NCBI GenBank assembly: GCA_937928735.1
Contig: CALFVF010000031.1
Coordinates: forward strand, 1 to 54,781
Source of the DNA: an uncultured Verrucomicrobiales bacterium
GTDB lineage: Bacteria > Verrucomicrobiota > Verrucomicrobiia > Verrucomicrobiales > Akkermansiaceae
Direction: 5' to 3'
Length of the DNA: 54,781 nt
Shown here: piece by piece, positions 1 to 6,814 of the stretch
How the letters are laid out: each line of letters opens with the position of its first letter
Position numbering within the stretch: position 1 is the first letter of the stretch
Notes under the pieces: generated by a model
The model's database searches: none
Seen by the model: only the letters and a program-made list of their open reading frames with translations
What the model was told of the DNA's origin: nothing
Translations under genes and position numbers: made by a program

Positions 1-76
1 GTGTTGTTCAGTGAATCCGTGACTCAGTCTGAACTGCCTCGCTAGGTTGCTTAGTGCCCTTCTTGGGCGGGGCGGC

Positions 77-104
77 AATCTACATTCATACGCCTTCAGG
101 TCAA
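77..104 (-). promoter_or_regulatory. candidate sigma70 promoter firing off the left edge
   Basis: Read on the minus strand, TTGACC (99-104) and TAGATT (77-82) are separated by 16 bases. An A-rich stretch lies upstream and a very G+C-rich stretch (GCCGCCCCGCCC) follows the -10. That combination resembles promoters of stable RNA operons. No gene on the minus strand lies between it and the window edge, so the target is outside the window. The stretch 1-303 holds no convincing gene. Confidence 0.4.
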
Positions 105-303
105 TACTTTTCTACACCTTTTTGTGAACTTTTTTCATGGGATGCATTCGTGGTGTTTCTAGATGTGTTAGAATACACCTACTCTTTGGCTTCTGACTCT
201 TTCTTTCTAAGCGACTTTAGGCTACAGCACTTTGTTGCAGATTATTCTCTAGCTGTGCTCTACAAAATATCCTGCTCTATCTCTTTTAAACCTCCACTGG
301 GGG

Positions 304-729
304 TTATTGACTCGGACTCTGGGTCGCGAGGTAGACTTTGGGGAAACCTGAGCGCTTTATTCTGTCGATAAATTCAAGCTGATACCCTGAGCTTACTTTT
401 TTATCTACACGCAAAAGTATTGGCATTGGCCCCTCACCTTCCCAGCTTGCTTGTCTTTGCTCTAAGAGAGATTCTATTTCTTCTTCCTCTATCCTCGTTC
501 TCTCTATCCAGACTTGTGGGGTCTTCTCACTCATGGAGATGGTGATAATCAGTGGCAATTCTATTCGCTGCATCCGAAAGTTCGTTTCTGGCAAATCGAC
601 AGCCATGCCTTCTTGAGGAGAAAATGTTGAACTAAGCAGTGGGATCGCCAGAACAAGCACTAAGAGATCCAACACTGGCAGGGCGTGCATCAATGCTGGT
701 GTCTGCGGTAATGTCAGGGCGAGCTTCAT
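304..729 (-). CDS. exbD: ExbD/TolR-family biopolymer transport protein
   Basis: Small inner-membrane protein that partners with the ExbB/TolQ-type channel encoded just upstream to couple proton flow to envelope work. It has a short cytoplasmic N-terminus, a single membrane segment at about residues 17-34 carrying the conserved acidic residue (Asp21 in PVLDLLVL), and a periplasmic domain to residue 141, the usual ExbD size. Its start codon lies one base after the exbB stop, so the two are surely co-translated. No tonB, tolA or receptor gene is adjacent, so Ton-type and Tol-type roles cannot be told apart. Family call is firm; the exact partner system is inferred. Confidence 0.85.
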   Translation of the reverse strand: MKLALTLPQTPALMHALPVLDLLVLVLAIPLLSSTFSPQEGMAVDLPETNFRMQRIELPLIITISMSEKTPQVWIERTRIEEEEIESLLEQRQASWEGEGPMPILLRVDKKVSSGYQLEFIDRIKRSGFPKVYLATQSPSQ

Positions 730-730
730 G

Positions 731-1417
731 TTACTTAGCCTTTGCTCTCTTCTTTGTCTCTCCCTCTGACTCTTGGTCTTTCTTGGCGGGCTTTATGTCT
801 CGAGCGCGAGACTGACTATCATGCACTAGATTCACAATTTCTATTCCTGCCCGCTCAATTCTATGAACAAGGCGCTTTGTTCGCCCTACAAAGTAGAGGT
901 AAAACAAGTAGCTCGATATGGCGATCGCTAGCCCAAGTGCTGTGGTTACGAGGCTCTGATAGACGCCCTCACTCATGGCTCCCCCTAATTGCCCCACAGA
1001 TTCTTTACTGAGATCAATAAATAGCCGAATGAGTCCTGAGACGGTACCTAGCATTCCGACGAGTGGGGATATCAAGGCTAGCGCGTGCAGCCCTCTGAGG
1101 TTTCTCTCCATTCTTGGTACTTCGAGTTGCCCCGCTTCTTGTGCTATGTCGCGAAGATCTGCTCTGGGTAAATCATAGCGCAATAGGACGGCATGACAGA
1201 CCCTGGCGACGGGTCCTGGTGCTCGTGCGGCTTCGTGAATGGCTTCTGAGTAGTTCCCTTTTTTCACATGACTCGCGAGACCTAATAGTAGGTCTCCTGC
1301 ATTCACTCTGGTTTGCTGAAAGAAAATAATACGTTCAAGGACTATTATCATTCCCCAGGCAGCAATCACCATTAGCACCCATACAAATGCGCCACCTTGC
1401 TCTATCAACTCAATCAT
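731..1417 (-). CDS. exbB: MotA/TolQ/ExbB proton channel family protein
   Basis: Proton-channel subunit of an ExbB-ExbD (or TolQ-TolR) complex of the inner membrane. Three hydrophobic segments are visible: about 10-30, about 108-130 (with the family-typical SPLVGMLGTVSGLI) and about 150-175. A Lys/Glu-rich cytoplasmic tail follows. The length of 228 residues fits the family. It is the first gene of a two-gene unit with exbD and lies 78 bp downstream of the DoxX-like gene on the same strand. The MLGTV(S)GLI motif makes the family assignment secure; the cargo or process energised is not evident. Confidence 0.87.
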   Translation of the reverse strand: MIELIEQGGAFVWVLMVIAAWGMIIVLERIIFFQQTRVNAGDLLLGLASHVKKGNYSEAIHEAARAPGPVARVCHAVLLRYDLPRADLRDIAQEAGQLEVPRMERNLRGLHALALISPLVGMLGTVSGLIRLFIDLSKESVGQLGGAMSEGVYQSLVTTALGLAIAISSYLFYLYFVGRTKRLVHRIERAGIEIVNLVHDSQSRARDIKPAKKDQESEGETKKRAKAK

Positions 1418-1495
1418 CTAGGAGCAATCTAGACTAGTGGAGCGTGTCTGAAAAGCGTGGAATCTAAAAGAGTTTAAGCCTTACCCCTCAGCCTC

Positions 1496-1954
1496 TTATC
1501 TTGCTGAGCACTCATGACTACTGACAACTAGCATCAAAGAACTCGCTAACATCAAGGTCAGCAAAATCACGTGCACAAGGTAGCCCTCAAACACCACTTG
1601 ATCCCCAAAACATCCACAATCAATATCAAGGCCTCGCACCCAGACAGATATCGTCGCACAGAGAAAACTCAGTGAGAGAAGGGCAGCCATACTAGAGCTA
1701 CCTCGTGGCATGATATGAAGCACGAGGCCAAGACCGACAATCACTTCTAGTAGCGGCAGGAAGTACCCTAGCCACATGTCGTAGGGCTGCTGGTCAAAGG
1801 GTGTAATTTTATAGTTAGCGACCGTTTCAGCCTGACTCGCAGGGTCAAAGACTTTCACAAGTCCCGCATAGAGAAATACAAAGCCTAGGAGCACTCTCAA
1901 AATCAGAAACACCCACCACTTTACTGTTCTCTGATTGTTTCCCTCCTCACTCAT
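1496..1954 (-). CDS. DoxX/MauE-like membrane protein with CxC motif
   Basis: Integral membrane protein of 152 residues with about four hydrophobic segments (about 13-36, 60-82, 88-106, 125-146). The start of the fold, LRVLLGFVFLYAGLVKVFDP, is typical of the DoxX/MauE group. A redox-type pair Cys113-Gly-Cys115 lies in the sequence DIDCGCFGD just after the third segment. Such proteins are linked to disulfide or thiol chemistry in the envelope; the role here is inferred from the family only. It starts 6 bp after the dxr stop and closes the queD-cdsA-dxr run. A CDP-alcohol or isoprenoid link is not supported by sequence. Confidence 0.7.
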   Translation of the reverse strand: MSEEGNNQRTVKWWVFLILRVLLGFVFLYAGLVKVFDPASQAETVANYKITPFDQQPYDMWLGYFLPLLEVIVGLGLVLHIMPRGSSSMAALLSLSFLCATISVWVRGLDIDCGCFGDQVVFEGYLVHVILLTLMLASSLMLVVSSHECSAR

Positions 1955-1960
1955 GATTCC

Positions 1961-3112
1961 TTATTTCAGATGAGTTCTGGCCACTCTGCGAGCTTCTTTA
2001 TCGATCGTGATGAGCTCTTCGAGTGAGCTTCCTTTTCCTACTGGCACTTGCTGCATCGTCTGATCCACTACCCTCCAGATATCACAAAACCCTATTTCCT
2101 GCTCAATGAACGCATCCACAGCGACTTCATTGGCAGCATTTAATACCGCTGGTAATGTCCCCCCCTCTGTCCCTGCTTGCTGGGCGAGATCAATCGCCGG
2201 AAACACATCACCTCTGACCTCCTCAAACTCTAATTTCGCGAGTTGCTTAAAATCCAGAGCCTCTAGTCCACTGGGGTAGCGGCGTGGCCATGTAACGGCA
2301 TACTGTATGGGAAAGCACATGTCTGTCTGACTAAGCTGCGCCAGCACACTGCCATCGAGGAACTCCACCATCGAGTGAACGATACTCTGGGGATGCACTA
2401 TAACATCCACTTTAGACATCGGCACATCAAAGAGATATTTCGCCTCTATCATCTCTAGGCCTTTGTTAAATAAAGTTGCCGAGTCAATGGTGATTTTACG
2501 GCCCATCTCCCATGTGGGATGCTTTAGAGCCTGCTGCAAAGTGACTTCCTTGAGCTTCTCCTCAGGCCACGTCCGAAACGGCCCTCCTGACGCCGTTAAG
2601 ATAAGGCGTGAGAGCTCTTTTACACCTCCTCTGTGCCCTTCCAGACACTGGAAAATAGCATTATGCTCACTGTCTACAGGTAAGAGTTTCACCTTTTTAC
2701 GCCTTGCCGCTGACATGACAATCTCTCCGGCCATGACAAGAATTTCCTTACTCGCCACAGCGATATCTTTACCCGCCTCAATGGCTTCTAGAGTCGGCTG
2801 CAGCCCCGCTGTGCCTATGATAGAAACCAGCACCATATCTACTTCCGCTATTCTGCAGAGCTCAAGTAAACCCTCAGCTCCAGAATAGACTTCCACATCC
2901 TCTCCCACGAGTGCCCTCAGCTCTGCTTCTTTCTCCTGATCGTAGATCGAGGCGTATTTCGCACCTGTTTGTTTCACCTGCTGTGCGAGCAACTCGACCT
3001 GACTGCCTGCGGCGAGCGCTAAGATATTCATTTGATCAGGATGTCGAGTCGCCACCTTCAGTGCACTTGTCCCTATCGAGCCCGTTGAACCTAAAATAAC
3101 GACATTTTTCAT
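1961..3112 (-). CDS. dxr: 1-deoxy-D-xylulose 5-phosphate reductoisomerase
   Basis: Second enzyme of the MEP isoprenoid pathway: NADPH-dependent conversion of DXP to 2-C-methyl-D-erythritol 4-phosphate. The N-terminal dinucleotide-binding motif ILGSTGSIG is at residues 6-14. The metal/substrate region PVDSEHNAIFQCL is near residue 147, followed by the catalytic loop with ASGGPFR and HPTWEMG. The 383 residues from ATG at 3112 match family length; a longer reading frame to 3166 runs into cdsA and is rejected. The ATG overlaps the cdsA stop as ATGA, so translation is probably coupled. In many bacteria rseP follows dxr; here a DoxX-like gene does. Confidence 0.95.
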   Translation of the reverse strand: MKNVVILGSTGSIGTSALKVATRHPDQMNILALAAGSQVELLAQQVKQTGAKYASIYDQEKEAELRALVGEDVEVYSGAEGLLELCRIAEVDMVLVSIIGTAGLQPTLEAIEAGKDIAVASKEILVMAGEIVMSAARRKKVKLLPVDSEHNAIFQCLEGHRGGVKELSRLILTASGGPFRTWPEEKLKEVTLQQALKHPTWEMGRKITIDSATLFNKGLEMIEAKYLFDVPMSKVDVIVHPQSIVHSMVEFLDGSVLAQLSQTDMCFPIQYAVTWPRRYPSGLEALDFKQLAKLEFEEVRGDVFPAIDLAQQAGTEGGTLPAVLNAANEVAVDAFIEQEIGFCDIWRVVDQTMQQVPVGKGSSLEELITIDKEARRVARTHLK

Positions 3113-4011
3113 GATCCTAAAATAATCCAAACGAGATAAAAATAAACCACAGGAGCTGTAAAACAAAGGCTATCGATCAAATCAAGGGCTCCCCCAATAC
3201 CGGGTAGGGCATTCCCCGAATCTTTAATTTGTAGACTGCGCTTCACAATGGACTCCGCTAGATCACCCACGACGGCGAAGAGAGACATGACGACCGAGAG
3301 AATCACCACGTGCTTCCACGAGCCAAGTACTGCGAGCTGCTCAGGTAAGAGAGCGTAGAGCCCACAGGCCGCTAATAGTGCAAAGACAATCGCTCCAGAA
3401 AAGCCCTCCCAGGTTTTACCAGGGCTTACGTGTGGGATCATTTTATGCGTTGTGAGGAAATTCCCCACCACTGTACCGGTAATGTAAGCTCCCATATCTG
3501 TGAATTTCGTCACAGCGACTACCCAGAGAGCCAGCCAAGCTCCAGGTACTGGCGAATCAGCTTCTGGCACAAACAGTAACCTCAGCATAAAGCTAAAGAG
3601 AAACGGAATGTAGACAAAACTAAGTACTGTACAGGCCACGCGAATCAGAGGCTCTCTCCCTTCTTTCTTCCTCCATAATTCCCAAGTGAATGAACTCAGA
3701 ATCACAAAGCAGATAACTGCGGAATCCAGTGTGGAAATAATATTCAGCGACTCACCTCCACGAGATGCTAGTAGAATGGCAACTAGGAGTAAATAGACCC
3801 AAGACACAAAGAGTCCGTAGCGCCTCTGACTGGGGAAGCCGCTCTTCGCGGTCATAGAGAAAAACTCCCAGCTACCGGCGAGACCAAGAAATCCAATCAA
3901 ACTCACAAAAGCCCAGGGATTCGCACTCCAGAATACTGCCATCACCACAACCCATAATAATAGGGTGCTGAGCAATCTCGCTCCAAATACTTTTACCTTA
4001 CTACCCGCCAT
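3109..4011 (-). CDS. cdsA: phosphatidate cytidylyltransferase (CDP-diglyceride synthase)
   Basis: Makes CDP-diacylglycerol from phosphatidic acid and CTP for phospholipid synthesis, in the inner membrane. Multiple hydrophobic segments span the protein. The C-terminal signature is recognisable (SIVKRSLQIKDSGNALPGIG then GALDLIDS), but the usual His (PGHGG) is Ile and the usual Arg (LDRID) is Leu. I believe such changes occur in PVC-group CdsA proteins. The start at 4011 (MAGSKVKV) avoids overlap with queD; a start at 4047 would overlap it. The stop is fused to the dxr start (ATGA). The usual upstream neighbour uppS is absent. Confidence 0.88.
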   Translation of the reverse strand: MAGSKVKVFGARLLSTLLLWVVVMAVFWSANPWAFVSLIGFLGLAGSWEFFSMTAKSGFPSQRRYGLFVSWVYLLLVAILLASRGGESLNIISTLDSAVICFVILSSFTWELWRKKEGREPLIRVACTVLSFVYIPFLFSFMLRLLFVPEADSPVPGAWLALWVVAVTKFTDMGAYITGTVVGNFLTTHKMIPHVSPGKTWEGFSGAIVFALLAACGLYALLPEQLAVLGSWKHVVILSVVMSLFAVVGDLAESIVKRSLQIKDSGNALPGIGGALDLIDSLCFTAPVVYFYLVWIILGS

Positions 4012-4022
4012 AGGATCGACTG

Positions 4023-4388
4023 CTAAAATTCGCCATAAAAAGAACACCTCGCTGTGGGAGTCTCATAAATTGTGATCTCACATAGCCCAGGTAAGTCACC
4101 TTCTAGTTTACGCCAAAACCAGGCACACATGATCTCAATGGTTGGACTCTCTAGCCCCTCAATATCATTAAGGTAACTATGATCTAGCTGGTCGATCAGT
4201 GGCTCCATGGCTTGGGAGATCACCTTATGGTCATAGATCCAGCCAATTTTAGAGTCAACCTCACCTTCGATGTGAATTTCCACTTTAAAACTATGTCCAT
4301 GCATTTGACGGCACTTGTGAGAGTCCGGTAAACTTGGCAGTGTGTGAGCCGCCTCAAAACGGAACTCTTTTGTAATGCGTGCTCGCAT
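4023..4388 (-). CDS. queD: 6-carboxytetrahydropterin synthase (QueD)
   Basis: Queuosine pathway enzyme converting 7,8-dihydroneopterin triphosphate to 6-carboxytetrahydropterin; related to 6-pyruvoyl-tetrahydropterin synthases. With the ATG at 4388 it has 121 residues, the typical QueD length. Zinc ligands His15 (FEAAHTL), His30 and His32 (QMHGHSF) and the catalytic Cys26 (HKCRQ) are all present, as are the later DH pair (LDHSYLND) and the terminal ETP motif (IYETPTARC). Eleven bases separate it from cdsA. No queC/queE/queF is nearby, so it sits alone in a lipid/isoprenoid operon. The PTPS alternative is less likely given the C-x3-HGH spacing. Confidence 0.9.
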   Translation of the reverse strand: MRARITKEFRFEAAHTLPSLPDSHKCRQMHGHSFKVEIHIEGEVDSKIGWIYDHKVISQAMEPLIDQLDHSYLNDIEGLESPTIEIMCAWFWRKLEGDLPGLCEITIYETPTARCSFYGEF

Positions 4389-4465
4389 AACTGAATCATG
4401 TTCATTCTTAAGAAGCCTTGTCAACGAAAACGGCTGCAGCATGCTTCTAGAACAAAAATATTTGG

Positions 4466-4942
4466 CTATCGACTCAAATCCTGCTGATAGAGAACCTTAT
4501 AGCCAGCCTGTGTCAGAATCGATCGCCCAAAGTCATGATCGTCCAGATGAAGCGCCATGAGACACTGTCTCTGAGGGTGAGCCATCAGTGCATAGCCGAA
4601 GTCCACATTCGTCTCTGAAGAGGCCAGCACTTCCAAACACTGCGAGAGGCCTTCCCCTGCCTCCTGGAGAGCAACTACAAGCAACTCACTGAGAGTGTGC
4701 GCGATTCCCTTTTCATAAAAAATGTGCTGGGTGCTTTCTGGATCAGACACAACGAGCCGAATCACTGTGACATCACAAGAATCCTGAGCACTCATACCCA
4801 CAACCTCTATACCCCGCCGACGCAGCAGAGAGAGTAAAGCCGCAAATTCTCCAACACGGTTCTGCAACATAACGGTAAACTGAATCACAGGATCACCCTG
4901 TTTTTTGATCACTTCTGGATGAGATTCGTGGCGCGTATCCAT
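4466..4942 (-). CDS. protein with tandem ACT-type domains
   Basis: A 158-residue soluble protein. Residues about 19-85 (VIQFTVMLQNRVGEFAALLS then LLRRRGIEVVGMSA) read as an ACT domain of the kind that binds amino acids. A second, weaker copy covers about 90-155 (LVVALQEAGEGLSQCLEVLA, later HLDDHDFGRSILTQAGYKVL). It resembles free-standing ACT regulators found near amino-acid genes, but there is no enzyme domain and no biosynthetic neighbour. It precedes queD by 77 bp on the same strand. Ligand and partner are unknown. Confidence 0.6.
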   Translation of the reverse strand: MDTRHESHPEVIKKQGDPVIQFTVMLQNRVGEFAALLSLLRRRGIEVVGMSAQDSCDVTVIRLVVSDPESTQHIFYEKGIAHTLSELLVVALQEAGEGLSQCLEVLASSETNVDFGYALMAHPQRQCLMALHLDDHDFGRSILTQAGYKVLYQQDLSR

Positions 4943-4955
4943 AGTTGTTGAGAAT

Positions 4956-4984
4956 AAAAAAAGCCTACCAAATCATGGCAGGCT
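4956..4984 (-). terminator. intrinsic terminator after the coiled-coil gene pair
   Basis: On the minus strand the stem AGCCTGCC/GGTAGGCT (7 of 8 pairs, loop ATGATTT) is followed directly by a run of T (positions 4962-4956). It lies just downstream of the gene ending at 5028 and upstream of the ACT gene, so it separates the two transcription units. Confidence 0.7.
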
Positions 4985-5027
4985 TAGACAATTTGTTTCT
5001 TGTCTACGTTAGAAGAGTCTCACGCAA

Positions 5028-5831
5028 TTAACGTGTGGCTGGCTTACCATGGAAAATTTTATCCCCTACCTGCACGGCGACACCTGGCATAATGGTATCA
5101 TAGTCGATATCACAGACGATGCGGCCCGTCTCAATCGAGTTCAGCTTAAGTTTACCAATCAAATTAGAATGGCGCTTCACCAATAACTCTGACTCTGATG
5201 TCACGACAAAGTCTTTCCCCAAGTCAACAATCACAAAGCCCCAGTCGTGATTCACTGCAGTCACTGTCGCCTCTGCTCCATTACTACGCAGGCGCTGCTG
5301 GCGCTGTACTTGCTTTTCTTCGAGGTCTGACATACGGCTACTGTTCGCTACGAGTTTTTCTTCGGCTGTCTCGATATTTGCCTCTAGTTCGCTGAAGGTC
5401 TGACTCAAGCCATTCTTCTTACTTTCGAGATCTTCGATATATTTACCAGCCTCATCAAACTGCACGCCCTCCGCAGAGAAGGCATCTTCGGTTTTTTTGA
5501 CAATAAGATTTGTTTCCTCAATCTCCGCGCTGACTTTGAGTAAATCTGCTTCAAGTTGCTTAAAGTCACGCTCTTCAATGGCGAGTTCGCCATCAATTTC
5601 GTCAACATTAGCCCCTATGAGGTTGAGCTCTTTTTCCAATGAAGCTAAGTCCGCGGTGTTCGTTTTGATTTTACTATCAAAATCGCGAATCTCGCCGTCT
5701 AGGAAAACGTTCTTCTTCTCGATCTCTTTGGTATCCTCAGTGAGCTTGGTGTGCTTTTGAGAGTTATTGTAAGAAAAATAACTCGCAGCCAAACCTGCAA
5801 CTAGGGCTAAAACATAAAATAATGATTTCAT
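5028..5831 (-). CDS. membrane-anchored coiled-coil protein with C-terminal beta domain (copy A)
   Basis: Function not recognised. The 267-residue protein begins with a signal-anchor (residues about 3-20). It continues as a nearly unbroken heptad-rich coiled coil (about 25-180, rich in Glu/Lys/Leu) and ends in a beta-rich domain from about 185 (TAVNHDWGFVIVDLG to GVAVQVGDKIFHG). The end domain matches that of the upstream neighbour (shared WGFV, an R-x-n-I-x-KL stretch, a later GV-x-V/L-x-x-GD). So the two genes are tandem paralogues, separated by 36 bp and sharing one terminator. Probably a periplasm-facing structural or tethering protein; this is inference from architecture. Confidence 0.65.
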   Translation of the reverse strand: MKSLFYVLALVAGLAASYFSYNNSQKHTKLTEDTKEIEKKNVFLDGEIRDFDSKIKTNTADLASLEKELNLIGANVDEIDGELAIEERDFKQLEADLLKVSAEIEETNLIVKKTEDAFSAEGVQFDEAGKYIEDLESKKNGLSQTFSELEANIETAEEKLVANSSRMSDLEEKQVQRQQRLRSNGAEATVTAVNHDWGFVIVDLGKDFVVTSESELLVKRHSNLIGKLKLNSIETGRIVCDIDYDTIMPGVAVQVGDKIFHGKPATR

Positions 5832-5867
5832 CTGTAAATTCGTATTAAAGTGTTAATTAAACTTCCT

Positions 5868-6665
5868 TTAGTTAAGCCCTGCACCTGCAGTGTCATCGAT
5901 ACTCTCCGCGCGAACTTGATCACCAGCTCGCAGCACGACTCCTTGGTCAATGGAGCTTCTGATGATATCAGCTGCTGCTGAATTAGACTCCACGGCAGTC
6001 ACTGTGAGCTTAGCGATTATTTCTCCGCCACGTATGACATCGAGAGTTGAGCCAGGCACAACACCCTGCAAGTCTCCAGCACCTAAGGTGACAAATCCCC
6101 ACTCTTGGTAGACAGCGGCTAAGCCTGTCTCTAAAAAGGGCTGAGAACGCAAGGCGGATTGATTCTTTGCCACCATTTCGAATTTAGCAATCCCTTCTTC
6201 TGAGTCCGCACCTTGCTGGAGCACATTTGCTAGTTTACTTTCAGCGATCTCCACTTCTTCCTCTAATCCTATGATCTGAAGTTTTAACTTTTTGATCTGC
6301 GGAACAACTTCATCGGGCTCAGGAAGAGTCGCGAGATAGTCTTTCACCTCTTTGAGTTTCTTCGCTAGTGGGTCTCTTTCTTTTTGCTTAGCCCCTACGG
6401 ATTCCTGTAGTGCAGCTAGGCTCTCTTGGGCAGCTGCTAATTTCTCATTGGCTGAGGCGACTTGTGTCGTCGCATCTTCGATGTTAGACTCTAGTGTGGC
6501 CAGGGACTTTTCAGCGCGCTCCTTAGCTGCTAACTTATTCGTGAAAGTGCTCTGAGCTTTCTTACGCGATTCCGCTTGCTCCTCGTAAGCTTGCTTGTTC
6601 TTGTGAGCTACCCAACCCGAGAACAAGAGAACTGCTAGTGCTAACCATCCAAATAGTTTATCCAT
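5868..6665 (-). CDS. membrane-anchored coiled-coil protein with C-terminal beta domain (copy B)
   Basis: Function not recognised. It has the same plan as the gene downstream: an N-terminal membrane segment (residues about 3-20), a long Ala/Glu/Lys-rich coiled coil (about 25-165), then a beta-rich domain (YQEWGFVTLGAGD to VVLRAGDQV). The coiled coil is richer in Ala than in copy A and contains a proline-bearing break (LPEPDEVVPQ) near residue 115, so the rods are not identical in length or register. First gene of a two-gene unit; the 149 bp upstream is shared with the divergent ABC exporter promoter. A heteromeric pair is a reasonable guess. Confidence 0.65.
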   Translation of the reverse strand: MDKLFGWLALAVLLFSGWVAHKNKQAYEEQAESRKKAQSTFTNKLAAKERAEKSLATLESNIEDATTQVASANEKLAAAQESLAALQESVGAKQKERDPLAKKLKEVKDYLATLPEPDEVVPQIKKLKLQIIGLEEEVEIAESKLANVLQQGADSEEGIAKFEMVAKNQSALRSQPFLETGLAAVYQEWGFVTLGAGDLQGVVPGSTLDVIRGGEIIAKLTVTAVESNSAAADIIRSSIDQGVVLRAGDQVRAESIDDTAGAGLN

Positions 6666-6814
6666 AATATACGTAAGTGCGTTAAAAAGAGGTGAATCTT
6701 TTCGTTATAAAGATTACCTTATTGCTAGTTTCGCCCTGACCACAACCCTAAAATTCAGTATTTCGCACTTGTTTTTCTACAGGAGATCATGGATCAGCAG
6801 AAGAGCCATTCTCC

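Noticed and set aside
54..371. 105-residue plus-strand reading frame at the left edge
   Set aside because: Overlaps the end of exbD, has no recognisable domain and unusual composition; the stretch is better explained as upstream DNA of a leftward promoter.
2463..2888. 141-residue frame on the plus strand
   Set aside because: Lies fully antisense inside dxr, whose protein is strongly conserved.
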